The position numbers and the translations under genes were made by a program. This document shows, piece after piece, positions 26,290 through 36,414 of a stretch of DNA of 64,000 nucleotides. Numbering within the stretch: position 1 is the stretch's first letter; every line of letters begins with the position of its first letter. The stretch is from Paenibacillus sp. cl123 (GTDB lineage Bacteria > Bacillota > Bacilli > Paenibacillales > NBRC-103111): the NCBI RefSeq assembly GCF_900101595.1, contig NZ_FMYY01000002.1:248001-312000 (forward strand), written 5' to 3'. Below the pieces are notes generated by a model that ran no database searches, was not told the DNA's origin, and saw only the letters and a program-made list of their open reading frames with translations.

Positions 26290-28401
26290 ATGGGGAAAAT
26301 CAAGCTGTTGGACGATCATATAGCGAACCAGATTGCTGCGGGCGAGGTTGTCGAGCGCCCCTCCTCCGTCGTGAAGGAGCTGGTCGAGAACGCGGTGGAT
26401 GCCGGCAGCACCCGGGTGGATGTCGCCATTGAGGACGGAGGGCTGGCGCTCATCCGCGTGACGGACAATGGCTCCGGCATGGAGCCCGAGGATGGCGAGG
26501 TGGCCTTTCTCCGCCATGCGACCAGCAAAATAGCGACCTCGCATGATCTGTTTGCGATTCGGACGCTGGGCTTCCGCGGCGAGGCGCTGCCCAGCATTGC
26601 GGCGGTGTCCAAGGTCGAGCTGGTCACCTGCTCCGATACGAGCGGACTCGGCAGACGCATCGTGATCGAAGGCGGCGCGCTTGTCGACAAGTCGGACAAG
26701 GCGTCTTCCCGGGGGACGGATATTGCGGTAAGAGAGTTGTTCTACAATACGCCGGCGCGGTTAAAGTACATGAAGACGGTCCAGACGGAGCTAGGCCATA
26801 TTACGGATTATATGTACCGGCTTGCGCTGGCTCATCCCGGCATTGCTTTTACGCTGAAACATAATGGCGGCACGCTGCTTCAGACGCTTGGCAACGGCGA
26901 TCTGTTGAACACGGTGGCGGCTATTTACGGCACGGCCGTTGCGCGTTCCATGCTTAAGCTGGAGGGCGAGGCGCTGGATTACAAGCTGACGGGCTACATG
27001 TCGAAGCCTGAGCTGACGCGAGCCAACCGCGGAGGAATAACAACGGTTATTAACGGGCGTTACATACGGAATTATACGCTGGCGCTGGCGCTGCTGCAGG
27101 GCTACCATACCCTGCTTCCGATCAACCGTTATCCGATAGCCGTGCTGCACCTGCAGATGGACCCCGGATTGATCGATGTGAACGTTCATCCGGCCAAGCT
27201 GGAGGCCCGCTTCAGCAAGGAGCAGGAGCTGATGCAGTTCGTCGAACGGGAAGCGCGCTCGGTGCTGTCACGCCAGCGGCTTATCCCGGAGGCGAGTCAA
27301 ACAGCCGCCCGCAAGCCGCGGGAGGCGGTCGTACAGGAGCAGCTGGAGCTGTACCGGACGGAGCCGTCCCGGCAGCCGGATGGGACTCAGGAAGGCTACA
27401 CCGGGTCCGGTGGTGCGGCCGGTCAGCCAGCCGGGCCAGCCGGCACAAGCGTTACAGCTCTGGAGGGTGCGCCCTGGCCGACGTCTCCGCAAGAAACCGG
27501 GGGAAATGCGGACAGAGAAAAGCCGGGCATATCTGCCGGTGCTGCTGAGGCGCCTGTACGAACCGGCGGCGATAACCCGATGCCTGATCGTTCCTCCAGG
27601 GAGCCGGCGCAGAGGCCGGACAGCCAAGTACGTTCTTCTGGTTCCGGTTCTTTCAGCAACAGAAGCTCATGGGAGCAGCAGCGTACGGCGGCAGTGGGCG
27701 CGTCTTCTGCCGAGGCGCCCGGAAGCCGGGCATCAAACCGCGAGACCGCTGCCGCTTCCGAAGCGCTGTCGCGCTCGCTGGCCCAGCAGGCGGCGACCGC
27801 CCCCCCGCCGCTGCCCGCTTTCCCGAAGCTTCACCCGATCGGGCAGCTGCATGGGACTTACATCGTGGCTCAAAATGAAGAAGGTTTGTTCCTGATCGAT
27901 CAGCATGCGGCTCATGAACGGATCAATTACGAGCATTATTATGAAATGTTCGGGAAACCGGCGGCCGCCAGCCAGGAGCTGCTCGTTCCTATTACGCTGG
28001 AATTTACTTCCGCCGAGGCCGTTCGGCTGCAGGATAAGCTGTCTCAGCTGGAGCAGGCCGGCGTGTTCCTGGAGCCGTTCGGCGGCTCCTCCTTCCTGGT
28101 TAGAGCTTATCCGCATTGGCTCCCGCAAGGGGAGGAGCAGGCGCTGATCGAAGAGATGATCGAGTGGCTGCTGTCGGAGCGCAGGCAGGTCGATATCGGC
28201 AAATTCCGCGAAAAGGCGGCTATCATGTGCTCCTGTAAAGCGTCGATCAAGGCCAATCAGAATATGGGCATGCTGGAGATGGAAGTGCTGCTGGATCGTC
28301 TGGGAGCCTGCCGCAACCCGTACACCTGTCCCCATGGACGGCCGATCGTGGTCAGCTTCTCGACGTATGAGCTGGAGAAAATGTTCAAGAGGGTGATGTA
28401 G
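26290..28401 (+). CDS. mutL: DNA mismatch repair protein MutL
   Basis: The 703-residue protein has the GHL ATPase motifs at the N-terminus: ELVENAVDAGS, DNGSGM, and GFRGEALPSI. The C-terminal domain has the endonuclease motif DQHAAHERINYE and CPHGRP, so this is the nicking type of MutL found in bacteria without MutH. A 180-residue Pro/Ser/Gly-rich linker (about 330-511) joins the halves. The start at 26290 follows TAAGGAG by seven bases; the in-frame ATG at 26272 lies upstream of that site. A methyltransferase gene follows after two bases. Confidence 0.97.
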   Translation: MGKIKLLDDHIANQIAAGEVVERPSSVVKELVENAVDAGSTRVDVAIEDGGLALIRVTDNGSGMEPEDGEVAFLRHATSKIATSHDLFAIRTLGFRGEALPSIAAVSKVELVTCSDTSGLGRRIVIEGGALVDKSDKASSRGTDIAVRELFYNTPARLKYMKTVQTELGHITDYMYRLALAHPGIAFTLKHNGGTLLQTLGNGDLLNTVAAIYGTAVARSMLKLEGEALDYKLTGYMSKPELTRANRGGITTVINGRYIRNYTLALALLQGYHTLLPINRYPIAVLHLQMDPGLIDVNVHPAKLEARFSKEQELMQFVEREARSVLSRQRLIPEASQTAARKPREAVVQEQLELYRTEPSRQPDGTQEGYTGSGGAAGQPAGPAGTSVTALEGAPWPTSPQETGGNADREKPGISAGAAEAPVRTGGDNPMPDRSSREPAQRPDSQVRSSGSGSFSNRSSWEQQRTAAVGASSAEAPGSRASNRETAAASEALSRSLAQQAATAPPPLPAFPKLHPIGQLHGTYIVAQNEEGLFLIDQHAAHERINYEHYYEMFGKPAAASQELLVPITLEFTSAEAVRLQDKLSQLEQAGVFLEPFGGSSFLVRAYPHWLPQGEEQALIEEMIEWLLSERRQVDIGKFREKAAIMCSCKASIKANQNMGMLEMEVLLDRLGACRNPYTCPHGRPIVVSFSTYELEKMFKRVM

Positions 28402-28403
28402 CG

Positions 28404-29192
28404 GTGTTAGTTACAACTTCCTATGAGCCTAGCGCCGAACAGCTGGAGCAGGCGCATTCGCTCGCCGGGAAGCTGGGTGGCCGCCTAGTGCCGAGACGGC
28501 AGATGACGCTGGCGCATCTGCGCCAGCGCTTCGGCCGGGAAGATGGCGAAGAAGGTATTCTCGTCATTACCAAGGAGCGCCTGGAATACCATCATGGCGG
28601 CCGCCAGCCGCTGTTTTTTCATCCGAGCACGGCGAGCATCCGGATTAAGCGGCTTAATCTGGGAGAGCGCGATCCGCTCCTGGAGCTGTGCGGCATAAAG
28701 CCGGGAGACCGCGTGCTGGATTGCACGGCCGGGCTCGGGTCGGATGCCATTGTTTTCTCTCACGCGGTGGGTCCCCTGGGCGCCGTGACGGCGCTTGAGA
28801 GCGCCTTGATCCCCGGCTTTCTGCTCTCGCGGGGTGTCAGCTCCTACCAGTCGGATGTGCCGGGATTAAATGAAGCAATGCGCCGAATCGACGTGCGGAC
28901 GCTCGATCATCTGGAGTTCTTGCGCTCGCAGCCGGATAACAGCTATGATATCGTGTTTTTCGATCCGATGTTCCGCAAGCCGATCACCGAATCGGCGTCT
29001 ATCCGGGCTATCCGCGGCCTGGCGGATGAGCGCGCCCTCAGTCCGGAGTCGGTCGCCGAGGCGCGGCGGGTTGCCCGGCGGGCCGTAGTGCTTAAGGAGC
29101 ATCGGGACAGTCAAGAGTTCGAACGGCTGGGTTTTTTGGTGGAGAGACGGCCTTCGACAAAAATTGCATATGGAGTGATTCGATGTTCGTAG
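28404..29192 (+). CDS. Class I SAM-dependent methyltransferase (RsmJ-like)
   Basis: The 262-residue protein has the SAM-binding motif VLDCTAGLGSDAIVFSHAVG near residue 110 and IVFFDPMFRKPI near 190, a pattern of the SAM_MT_15/YhiQ family that includes the 16S rRNA methyltransferase RsmJ. The N-terminal 80 residues (LVPRRQMTLAHLRQRFG...YHHGGRQPLFFHPS) also fit. The target is unknown in Firmicutes. It starts with GTG two bases after mutL and overlaps miaA by ten bases, so it is in the mutL-miaA-hfq transcription unit. Confidence 0.82.
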   Translation: MLVTTSYEPSAEQLEQAHSLAGKLGGRLVPRRQMTLAHLRQRFGREDGEEGILVITKERLEYHHGGRQPLFFHPSTASIRIKRLNLGERDPLLELCGIKPGDRVLDCTAGLGSDAIVFSHAVGPLGAVTALESALIPGFLLSRGVSSYQSDVPGLNEAMRRIDVRTLDHLEFLRSQPDNSYDIVFFDPMFRKPITESASIRAIRGLADERALSPESVAEARRVARRAVVLKEHRDSQEFERLGFLVERRPSTKIAYGVIRCS

Positions 29193-30151
29193 AAGGCGAG
29201 CCGCCTCATAAGCCCAGGCTGCTGGTGCTGGTCGGTCCCACGGCGGTAGGGAAAACCAAGCTCAGCCTGACGCTGGCGCAGCTCTATGGAGCCGAGATCA
29301 TCTCGGGCGATTCCATGCAGGTCTACCGGGGCATGGATATCGGCACGGCCAAAGCTTCCCAGGAGGAGCTAGCGCTGGTCAAGCACCATCTGATCGATAT
29401 TCATGATCCGAACGAACCATTCTCGGCAGCTGAATTTCAGGAGAGAAGCGTTCCGCTGATTCGCGAGATCGACGGTCGGGGACGGCTTCCGTTCATCGTC
29501 GGAGGGACGGGGTTATATATCGAGTCCGTCTGCTACGACTTCCAATTCAGCGAGACGGGCTCGGACGAGCCCTTCCGGGAAGAGATGCAGCGGTTTGCAG
29601 ATCTTGAGGGGGCCGGGGCGCTGCACCAAAAGCTGGCGGAGGTCGATCCCCCATCCGCCGCAAGGCTCCATCCGAACGACGTGCGGCGGGTGATCCGGGC
29701 TTTGGAGATCTATCGATTGACGGGAGAGAGAATGTCCGAGCAATTGGAGCGCCAAAAACGGACTACGCCTTATCAATTGTGCATCGTCGGGTTGACAATG
29801 GATAGAGCAATACTATATAAACGTATTGAAGAACGTATTGATTTGATGCTGGAGCAGGGTCTGGTCGATGAGGTGAGCAGGCTGCTGGCGCAAGGCGTAT
29901 CAAGCTCTGCGCTGTCCATGCAGGGACTCGGCTACAAGGAAATTGTCGCTTACCTGGAAGGACGCTTAACGCTTGCGGAGTCGGTAGATCTTCTGAAAAA
30001 AAATACGCGCCACTTTGCCAAACGGCAGTTATCCTGGTTCCGTCATATGAAGGATATCGAATGGGTGAACGTGAGTGAAATGGCAGATTTTTCTACCCAG
30101 CTGCAAGCCGTTCGTGGTATAATTGCTACTAAACTAAATCTGGACCGTTAA
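29183..30151 (+). CDS. miaA: tRNA dimethylallyltransferase
   Basis: The 322-residue protein has the P-loop [11 protein letters not shown] at residue 18, [39 protein letters not shown] and the [12 protein letters not shown] motif. MiaA adds a dimethylallyl group to A37 of tRNAs reading codons that begin with U. The gene overlaps the methyltransferase gene and is followed by hfq, the same order as in many bacteria. Confidence 0.97.
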   Translation: MFVEGEPPHKPRLLVLVGPTAVGKTKLSLTLAQLYGAEIISGDSMQVYRGMDIGTAKASQEELALVKHHLIDIHDPNEPFSAAEFQERSVPLIREIDGRGRLPFIVGGTGLYIESVCYDFQFSETGSDEPFREEMQRFADLEGAGALHQKLAEVDPPSAARLHPNDVRRVIRALEIYRLTGERMSEQLERQKRTTPYQLCIVGLTMDRAILYKRIEERIDLMLEQGLVDEVSRLLAQGVSSSALSMQGLGYKEIVAYLEGRLTLAESVDLLKKNTRHFAKRQLSWFRHMKDIEWVNVSEMADFSTQLQAVRGIIATKLNLDR

Positions 30152-30173
30152 CTATTACCGAGGGGGCCCATTG

Positions 30174-30416
30174 ATGAACAAGTCGATCAACATTCAGGAC
30201 ACATTTTTGAACCAATTGCGCAAGGAGAGCATTCCGGTCACCGTTTATTTGACGAACGGATTCCAGATCCGCGGAGTGATTCGGGCCTTCGATAATTTTA
30301 CGATTATTATCGACAGCGAAGGCCGCCAGCAAATGGTTTACAAGCATGCGATATCGACATTCACCCCGCAGCGGGCCGTTTCGTTGATGCAGCAGCAGGA
30401 TACGGCGGGGGAGTAG
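30174..30416 (+). CDS. hfq: RNA chaperone Hfq
   Basis: The 80-residue Sm-like protein contains [28 protein letters not shown] (Sm1) and the Sm2 motif YKHAIST. It binds RNA as a hexamer. I used the ATG at 30174 behind GAGGGGG; a TTG directly upstream is also in frame. It lies 22 bases after miaA, which fits co-transcription, and is followed by a terminator. Confidence 0.97.
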   Translation: MNKSINIQDTFLNQLRKESIPVTVYLTNGFQIRGVIRAFDNFTIIIDSEGRQQMVYKHAISTFTPQRAVSLMQQQDTAGE

Positions 30417-30483
30417 CTGTCGCCCGTCTGCGCTTGCGAGCAACATTTTGCCAGCAGGACACGTCTATTGCATAGAACCCGCG

Positions 30484-30520
30484 AAGAGCAACCCGTTCCC
30501 CGGGTTGTTCTTCTTTGTTT
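30484..30520 (+). terminator. Terminator of the mutL-miaA-hfq unit
   Basis: AAGAGCAACCCG (30484-30495), loop TTCCC and CGGGTTGTTCTT (30501-30512) form a perfect 12-bp stem, followed by CTTTGTTT. Confidence 0.88.
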
Positions 30521-30579
30521 AAGTCGGGGACGCCTCAGGGTAATAGGCAGTCAAACAGACATAGAAAGGGAGTCGGGGC

Positions 30580-33489
30580 ATGACGGGAGAGAGCAAGAAG
30601 ACACCGGGCCAAGCGCCGAAGAAAAAAGCAGCGTCCGGCAGTACGAAGAGCGGCGGAGGCAAGAAGCCCAGGAAGAAAAAGTCCAACGCAGGGAAAATTT
30701 TTCTCGCACTTTTCATCACGGGCAGTCTGGCGGCTTTATGTGCGATGGGCGTCTATATTTTCGTCATCATTAACGGCGAGGACATTTATAAAGCTAACAT
30801 CAATAAATTGGAATTTAATGAAGCTTCCCATATTTACGATCTGGGCGGAAATGAAATTGGCACATTGAAGGTTGAGAACCGCGAAAGCGTGGACGAGAAA
30901 GAAATTCCGAAGCTCGTCAAGGATGCTTTTATCGCGACGGAAGACAAACGGTTCAACGAGCATACGGGGATCGATCTGCTCGGGATCGGCCGGGCGCTCG
31001 TCAAGGATGTCGTGGCCCGGAGCATGGTGGAGGGCGGAAGCACCATCACGCAGCAGCTCGCCAAAAATGTGTTTCTCAGCTCGGATAAAACGTTTTTCCG
31101 CAAGGCGACGGAGATGTCGATCGCGATGGCGCTTGAGCGCAATATGTCTAAGGAACAGATTCTGGCATACTACCTGAACCGGATTTACTTCGGCAACCGC
31201 GCTTACGGGATCAAGGCCGCTTCCAAAGCTTACTTTGGAGTAAGCGATCTGAGCAAGCTGGAGCTGTGGCAGGTCGCTACGCTCGCTGCGATGCCGAAGG
31301 CGCCGAACACCTATAATCCGATCAATAATCCGGAAAAATCCAAGGACCGCCGGGCGGTCGTGCTGAGGCTGATGACCGATCAGGGCTATATTACGGAGCA
31401 GCAGCGGGCTGAAGCGGCGGAGAAGGAGTATGAACCGCTGCAGACCGGCTCCAAGGAGCAATACCAGACCTATATTGACTACGTGCTGCGCGAGGCTCAA
31501 GAGATGCACGGCTTCGACGAGGATCAGCTGCTGCGTGGCGGATACGATATTTATACGAATCTCGATCCGAATGCGCAGAGCATCATGGAGCAAACGTATG
31601 CTAATTCCAAGTTTTTCCAAAAGGATGGACCTGCTCAGAAAATGCAAAGCAGTATGGTGATACTGAACAATACCGACGGCGGCATCGTAGCGATGATCGG
31701 CGGACGGGATTATCAGATCCGCGGTCTGAATCGGGCGGTGATGCAGCCAAGACAGCCGGGCTCTTCCTTTAAACCGCTCATCTCCTATGCGCCTGCTCTC
31801 GAGCTGGGGAAATATACGCCATATTCGATGTTGAAGGATGAGCAAAGGTCGTTCAACGGCTATTCGCCCCGCAACTGGGACGGGGTTTACCGCGGGCAGG
31901 TGACGATGATCGATGCGATCAAGCGCTCCGCGAACATTCCGGCTGTCGAGGTGCTGAGCGAGATCGGCGTGTCGAAGGCGAAATCCTATGTAAGCAAGCT
32001 GGGCATTACGTTTGATGCAAAGGATAACAACCTGGCGATTGCGCTCGGAGGGCTGACGAACGGCGTGACGACGCTGCAGATGGCTCAGGCCTACTCGGCT
32101 TTTCCAAATAACGGAGGCATGGTCAAGGCCCATGCGATTAAGAAGATCACCGATGAAAGCGGCGTAGTGATTGAAGTGAAGCCGGAGAAAACATCGGTCT
32201 GGAGCGCGAAAACGGCCTGGAATATGACCCAGATGCTGCAAACCGTCGTTGAGCCGGGCGGAACGGGAACTGCTGCCAAATTCGAGCGGCCGGTCGCAGG
32301 CAAGACAGGTTCAACTCAGCTCGAAATCAAAGGCTTGGAGAAGTACAACCGCGATCTCTGGTTTGTCGGCTACACGCCGGAGTGGACGGCGGCGGTCTGG
32401 ATGGGCTTCGACAAAACCGATTCGAAGCATTACGTGTCGATGAGCAGCGGCGCGCCGGCGGCTATTTTCAAGGAAGTGATGCAGAAGTCGCTGGCCAAAA
32501 AGCCGATGACCAAGTTCACGAAGCCGGACGGCGTTCAGGACCTGAAGGAGCCGCCGAAAACAGTCGGCGATCTGAAAGGGGAATATGCGGCCGCCGAACG
32601 TAAGGTGAAGCTAAGCTGGTCTGGAGTAGGAGAGGGCACGACCTATCAGGTATTCCGCAAGGACAGCAAGACGGAGGACTTTCCGAAGGAGCCGCTCACG
32701 TCGACGACGCTTACGGAGGTCAACGATATCAGCGCGATTCAGCCGGACACGTATCAATATATGGTTGTGCCGGTGAATCCGGAAAATAATGTCGCCGGCA
32801 GTCCATCCAATATCGTCAGTGTGATCGTTGGCGATCCGGCGAACCCGGAAGAGGGCACAACGAATCCGAATCAGCCGGGCGATGGAACGACGGGCCCTGG
32901 CGGACCGAATACGGGAAATGGCAACGGGAATGGGAATGGTAATGGAACCGGCACCGGAGCTGGCAACGGTCAAGGAACGGGCAGCGGTACTGGCACCGGA
33001 ACGGGTACAGGTACTGGAACGGGTACAGGGACCGGCACCGGATCGGGAACAGGCACTGGAACAGGGACCGGCACCGGAACGGGAACAGGCACTGGAACAG
33101 GGACCGGCACCGGAACGGGAACAGGCACTGGAACAGGGACCGGCACCGGCACCGGAACGGGTACAGGTACTGGAACAGGGACTGGGACCGGGTCGGGTAC
33201 TGGTACTGGAACAGGTACGGGGACCGGAAGCGGGTCGGGTACAGGGGCCGGAACAGGTACGGGGACCGGCACCGGGTCTGGAGCAGGAACAGGTACGGGG
33301 ACCGGAAGCGGGTCGGGTACAGGGACTGGAACAGGTACGGGGACCGGTACCGGAACCGGCACACGTTCAGGGTCCGGCGCAGGCGCGGGAACTGGTACAG
33401 GAACAAACGCCGGGTCTGGCACAGGTACGGGAACAAATACCGGCAGCGGAACCGGAGCGGGCACCGGCGCTGTCAACGGAGGCAATTGA
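30580..33489 (+). CDS. Class A penicillin-binding protein (PBP1A-like) with FN3 domain and long Gly-Thr tail
   Basis: The 969-residue protein has a Lys-rich cytoplasmic start and one membrane helix near residues 45-66. The glycosyltransferase domain follows ([39 protein letters not shown]), then a transpeptidase domain with the SxxK Ser in [10 protein letters not shown], the SAN triad near 446 and KTGST near 575. A fibronectin type III domain spans about 660-750. From about 765 to the end the sequence is Gly-Thr repeats with some Ser, Ala and Asn, probably a flexible wall-spanning tail. The enzyme polymerises and cross-links peptidoglycan at the outer membrane face. AAAGGGAG precedes the ATG. 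Confidence 0.93.
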   Translation: MTGESKKTPGQAPKKKAASGSTKSGGGKKPRKKKSNAGKIFLALFITGSLAALCAMGVYIFVIINGEDIYKANINKLEFNEASHIYDLGGNEIGTLKVENRESVDEKEIPKLVKDAFIATEDKRFNEHTGIDLLGIGRALVKDVVARSMVEGGSTITQQLAKNVFLSSDKTFFRKATEMSIAMALERNMSKEQILAYYLNRIYFGNRAYGIKAASKAYFGVSDLSKLELWQVATLAAMPKAPNTYNPINNPEKSKDRRAVVLRLMTDQGYITEQQRAEAAEKEYEPLQTGSKEQYQTYIDYVLREAQEMHGFDEDQLLRGGYDIYTNLDPNAQSIMEQTYANSKFFQKDGPAQKMQSSMVILNNTDGGIVAMIGGRDYQIRGLNRAVMQPRQPGSSFKPLISYAPALELGKYTPYSMLKDEQRSFNGYSPRNWDGVYRGQVTMIDAIKRSANIPAVEVLSEIGVSKAKSYVSKLGITFDAKDNNLAIALGGLTNGVTTLQMAQAYSAFPNNGGMVKAHAIKKITDESGVVIEVKPEKTSVWSAKTAWNMTQMLQTVVEPGGTGTAAKFERPVAGKTGSTQLEIKGLEKYNRDLWFVGYTPEWTAAVWMGFDKTDSKHYVSMSSGAPAAIFKEVMQKSLAKKPMTKFTKPDGVQDLKEPPKTVGDLKGEYAAAERKVKLSWSGVGEGTTYQVFRKDSKTEDFPKEPLTSTTLTEVNDISAIQPDTYQYMVVPVNPENNVAGSPSNIVSVIVGDPANPEEGTTNPNQPGDGTTGPGGPNTGNGNGNGNGNGTGTGAGNGQGTGSGTGTGTGTGTGTGTGTGTGSGTGTGTGTGTGTGTGTGTGTGTGTGTGTGTGTGTGTGTGTGTGTGTGTGSGTGTGTGTGTGSGSGTGAGTGTGTGTGSGAGTGTGTGSGSGTGTGTGTGTGTGTGTRSGSGAGAGTGTGTNAGSGTGTGTNTGSGTGAGTGAVNGGN
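32935..33480 (+). repeat. Hexanucleotide-based tandem repeat array encoding Gly-Thr
   Basis: The 3' end of the penicillin-binding protein gene is built of degenerate GGNACN-type six-base units, arranged in higher-order blocks of 12-48 bases (for example ACAGGGACCGGCACCGG recurs). Since the unit is a multiple of three, gain or loss of units keeps the reading frame. About 90 units are present. Confidence 0.85.
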
Positions 33490-33528
33490 GCGGATGCGGC
33501 ATAAACGGCGGGACTGATGCAATCGAAA

Positions 33529-33560
33529 GGGGGAAAGCCGGCAGCATTGCAGGCTTCCCC
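33529..33560 (+). terminator. Possible terminator of the penicillin-binding protein gene
   Basis: GGGGAAAGCC (33530-33539) pairs with GGCTTCCCC (33552-33560) with one bulge. No clear T run follows, so this is tentative. Confidence 0.4.
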
Positions 33561-33673
33561 TGCCTCCTGACGTTCTGTGCCGCCTGAAAATCCGCTGATT
33601 TTATTCTGATCGGCATCTGTAGTATAATCTTGCCAAAGCAATCAACTTAGTTCAGATGGAGATGAAATCAACC

Positions 33674-34372
33674 ATGAGTATCCAAATGACCCGGACCACG
33701 ATCGGAATCGCGCTCTCGTCGCTGCTGCTGGCAGGCATGATGCTGTCGGGCTGCGGAACGAAACCCGCGCCGGCCGATCAAGGAGCTGGAGGCAGTTCCG
33801 GCGCACCGGCGCAGGGCGGCCAAACCGAGCAAGCAAAGCCGAAATCCTGGTCGTCTCCTCCGGCCATGACCATTGATACCGCGAAGACGTACAAGGCGGC
33901 CGTGACGACCTCGCAAGGGACGTTTACGATTGAGCTTTACCCGAAGGAAGCGCCCAAGACGGTCAACAACTTTGTATTTTTGGCGCGGGAAGGCTTCTAT
34001 AATGATGTGGTGTTCCATCGGATTATCCAGTCTTTCATGATTCAGACAGGAGATCCTAAAGGGAATGGAACGGGCGGACCGGGATACAAGTTCGAGGACG
34101 AGCTCAAAACGACGCGCAAATACGAGCCGGGTATTGTCGCTATGGCGAACAGCGGTGCGAATACCAACGGCAGCCAGTTTTTTATTTGTACAGGGGAAGA
34201 CAGCAAAAATTTGAACAGAACCCCGAATTATACGATATTCGGAAAAGTAATTGAAGGGATGGATACGATCCAGAAAATTGCGGCAACGCCGGTGGAAGCC
34301 GGAGGCGAGCAGGTACCGAGCAAGCCTACGCAAAAAGTGGTCATTCAGTCCATCGCCATTACGGAAAAGTAA
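33674..34372 (+). CDS. Peptidyl-prolyl cis-trans isomerase, cyclophilin type, lipoprotein
   Basis: The protein has about 232 residues, a lipoprotein signal peptide with lipobox LSGC, a Gly/Ala/Gln-rich linker and a cyclophilin domain. The domain shows FVFLAREGFYNDVVFHRIIQSFMIQTGDPKGNGTGGPGY and GSQFFICT, with the catalytic Arg in FHRII. Lipid-anchored at the outer face of the membrane, it likely helps secreted proteins fold. I prefer the ATG at 33674, nine bases after GGAGATG; the ATG at 33656 is an alternative. A TATAAT at 33623 may be its promoter -10 box. A strong terminator follows. Confidence 0.92.
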   Translation: MSIQMTRTTIGIALSSLLLAGMMLSGCGTKPAPADQGAGGSSGAPAQGGQTEQAKPKSWSSPPAMTIDTAKTYKAAVTTSQGTFTIELYPKEAPKTVNNFVFLAREGFYNDVVFHRIIQSFMIQTGDPKGNGTGGPGYKFEDELKTTRKYEPGIVAMANSGANTNGSQFFICTGEDSKNLNRTPNYTIFGKVIEGMDTIQKIAATPVEAGGEQVPSKPTQKVVIQSIAITEK

Positions 34373-34379
34373 ACCCGGG

Positions 34380-34421
34380 AGCAGCGTGAGAGGTCATACT
34401 CACGCTGCTTTCAGATTTTTT
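34380..34421 (+). terminator. Terminator of the cyclophilin gene
   Basis: AGCAGCGTGAG (34380-34390) and CTCACGCTGCT (34399-34409) form a perfect 11-bp stem, followed by TTCAGATTTTTT. Confidence 0.9.
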
Positions 34422-34493
34422 CGTCGCGTCCCGTTGCTGGCAAGGGAACCGTCTCGGGTGGCATATCGTCTAATGGAAAGGAGAGAGACATAG

Positions 34494-35162
34494 ATGAAGG
34501 AACGGGGTTGTCTGCTGCTGCATGGGTTCACGGGTGGTCCGTTTGAGGTGGAGCCGCTGGCGGATTATTTGCACGGTCTTGGCTACGAATGCCGGATCCC
34601 GATGCTTCCCGGCCATGATCAGGAGCTGCGGGAGCTGGGCCGCGTCAGTTGGAGAGATTGGCTCGATGCGGCGGCGGGCGAGGCTTACGAGATGAGCAGG
34701 CAATACGAGACGTTCGACGTGGTGGGCTTCTCGATGGGCGGGCTGCTGTCGGCCTATGTGGCCAACCGGTTCCCGATCAGGCGGCTTGTCCTGCTGAATG
34801 CGGCTGCTATCTATGTGAGCCCTCTGCTGTTGATTCGGGACTTGGCGGAGCGGATGAGGCTTCATGACTGGGAGCACTGGGGACGCGTTAAGCGCGTGCC
34901 GCTGCTGGCCACTCTGCAGTTCATGAAGCTGGCCCGTTATGCGAAGACGCGCGAGCTGGGACGGGTGGCCGTCCCCACCTTGATCGCTCAAGGGCGCAAG
35001 GATCAGATCGTTCACCCCCGGAGCGCCCGTTATATTTATAACCGGCTTCAGGGGGATAAGGAACTGATCTATTTCCCGCAATCCAGACACATGTTATGCT
35101 TCGAGCCCGATGCTCCCGAAGTGTTCAGGACGGTCGGGCGGTTTCTCTCTCTGCCGAATTAA
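34494..35162 (+). CDS. Alpha/beta hydrolase, carboxylesterase Est30-like
   Basis: The 222-residue protein has the oxyanion-hole motif LLLHGFTGGPFE at the start, the nucleophile elbow GFSMGG near residue 82, an Asp in AQGRKDQIV and the catalytic His in SRHML near 200. Length and motifs fit the Est30/YvaK monoglyceride lipase/esterase family. It hydrolyses short-chain esters in the cytoplasm. AAAGGAGAG precedes the ATG. A YdcF-type gene follows after 26 bases. Confidence 0.88.
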   Translation: MKERGCLLLHGFTGGPFEVEPLADYLHGLGYECRIPMLPGHDQELRELGRVSWRDWLDAAAGEAYEMSRQYETFDVVGFSMGGLLSAYVANRFPIRRLVLLNAAAIYVSPLLLIRDLAERMRLHDWEHWGRVKRVPLLATLQFMKLARYAKTRELGRVAVPTLIAQGRKDQIVHPRSARYIYNRLQGDKELIYFPQSRHMLCFEPDAPEVFRTVGRFLSLPN

Positions 35163-35188
35163 GTTCAGCCAGAGACGGAGAGTGGGAT

Positions 35189-35830
35189 ATGGAGACACAG
35201 AAGCGCGGCAATTTGAAACGAATAGGCGGTCGAACCTCCCGCTTGCTGCTGGGACTAATGCTCGTATTTGCACTGGGTATGGGCGGTATTCAGTGGAGAA
35301 TGATCACCTTGCCCGATCAGTCTCTTCCTCCGGCGGATGTAGGGATTGTGCTGGGAGCAGCCTTATGGCAGACTGAGCCAAGTCCGGCTCTCAAGGAGAG
35401 GCTGAACCGCGCTGCCGAGCTGTACAAGGAAGGCGTGACTCCCAGGCTCATCGTCAGCGGGGGTTACGATCGGGAGGATTCCGAGCTGACGGAAGCGGAG
35501 GGTATGCGTAATTATTTGGTCAAGCAGGGCATTCCGGCGGAGCATATTGAGCTGGAGCAGGAAGCGCGCAGCACCTACGAAAATTTAAAGTTCAGCCAGG
35601 CTGTGATGGAGCGTCATGGCTGGAGATCGGCCGTGATCATTACGCATCGGTATCATGCGGTGCGGGCATTGGATATTGCCCGATATGTCGGGTATGAGCA
35701 GCCGAAGGTTTCGCCTATGGATTCGAGCGTACTGATGATGGCCTGGCACCGGAGCCGTGAGACGCTTGCTATTTACAAATGGGAGTGGGACAAGCTGCAG
35801 CTGGTGCTGGGGCGTCAGCTTAAAGGCTGA
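35189..35830 (+). CDS. YdcF family membrane protein (DUF218)
   Basis: The 213-residue protein has one N-terminal membrane helix (LLLGLMLVFALGMGGI) and a DUF218 domain: DVGIVLGAALW, RLIVSGGY near the middle, EARSTYENLKF and VIITHRYHAVRAL. This is the SanA/YdcF fold, linked in other bacteria to envelope integrity, but its reaction is not known. The start at 35189 was chosen because homology begins just after it; the frame is open 31 codons further upstream inside the esterase gene. Confidence 0.85.
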   Translation: METQKRGNLKRIGGRTSRLLLGLMLVFALGMGGIQWRMITLPDQSLPPADVGIVLGAALWQTEPSPALKERLNRAAELYKEGVTPRLIVSGGYDREDSELTEAEGMRNYLVKQGIPAEHIELEQEARSTYENLKFSQAVMERHGWRSAVIITHRYHAVRALDIARYVGYEQPKVSPMDSSVLMMAWHRSRETLAIYKWEWDKLQLVLGRQLKG

Positions 35831-35923
35831 CCATGCGCCAGTCGCAAAGGCAAGCATATCATTCTGCGCTCACCTATGCTATAATTCATAACAAGAATGT
35901 ACTCCAGAAACGGGGTGATCACA

Positions 35924-36085
35924 TTGCCATTTAATATTGGGATCGGCGGACTGATCTTGATTTTCGTTGTTATCCTGCTGCTATTCGGACCTTCCAAGCT
36001 TCCTGAGCTGGGACGGGCTGTTGGCCGGACGCTGTCGGAATTCAAGGAATCGACCCGAGGACTGACTTCGGGGGATAAGGAAGAC
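35924..36085 (+). CDS. tatA: Sec-independent translocase TatA (first copy), core region
   Basis: The reading frame continues to the stop at 36110-36112; see the full entry at 35924-36112. Listed here only to mark the membrane helix ([16 protein letters not shown]) and the amphipathic helix ([19 protein letters not shown]) that define the family. Confidence 0.5.
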
Positions 36086-36112
36086 GAGAAGCCGGAGACG
36101 AAGAAAGTTTAA
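35924..36112 (+). CDS. tatA: Twin-arginine translocase subunit TatA/TatE family (first copy)
   Basis: The protein has 62 residues if it starts at the TTG at 35924. That start gives [14 protein letters not shown], nearly the same as the second TatA copy at 38225 ([15 protein letters not shown]), and CGGGGTGATC lies just upstream. An ATG at 35897 would add nine residues without a ribosome site. One membrane helix, the [21 protein letters not shown] hinge-and-amphipathic helix and a charged tail are typical. TatA forms the pore for folded proteins. The likely client is the PhoX at 36507. Confidence 0.92.
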   Translation: MPFNIGIGGLILIFVVILLLFGPSKLPELGRAVGRTLSEFKESTRGLTSGDKEDEKPETKKV

Positions 36113-36170
36113 TTCGGATAAAACCGTTTGAGCAAGCGCAGCCTGTTTGAGGGGAAGCGCGTGATTTCTG

Positions 36171-36214
36171 ACCGCCGGGGATAAGCTGCAGAGCTGATCC
36201 TCGGCGGTTTTTTT
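36171..36214 (+). terminator. Terminator of the first tatA gene
   Basis: ACCGCCGGGGAT (36171-36182) pairs with ATCCTCGGCGGT (36197-36208) with one wobble, followed by a run of T residues to 36214. Confidence 0.9.
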
Positions 36215-36414
36215 GACTTGCTGGAAAGTTTATCCCTTACATCCGACGATGCTTCAGGGCGGCGCCACAGATGATAAAATGGGGCTGGAATGGGCTAGAT
36301 TGCGGACGCAGGATTGTACGAAGGGAACGGAAGAAGTTGTTGGAACGGAACTCCGTAGTAGTTGGCGCATGAAACCGACCGCATGTAATTCCCGCCTCCA
36401 ATACCTTGCTGCCA

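Noticed and set aside
32970..33641. Minus-strand Pro-Val repeat frame and Arg/Pro-rich frames over the Gly-Thr repeat
   Set aside because: All six frames stay open because of the six-base repeat; only the frame continuing the penicillin-binding protein is supported.
35897..35923. ATG at 35897 as the start of the first tatA
   Set aside because: It would add nine residues absent from the paralogue and has no ribosome site, whereas the TTG at 35924 gives a TatA-like N-terminus.
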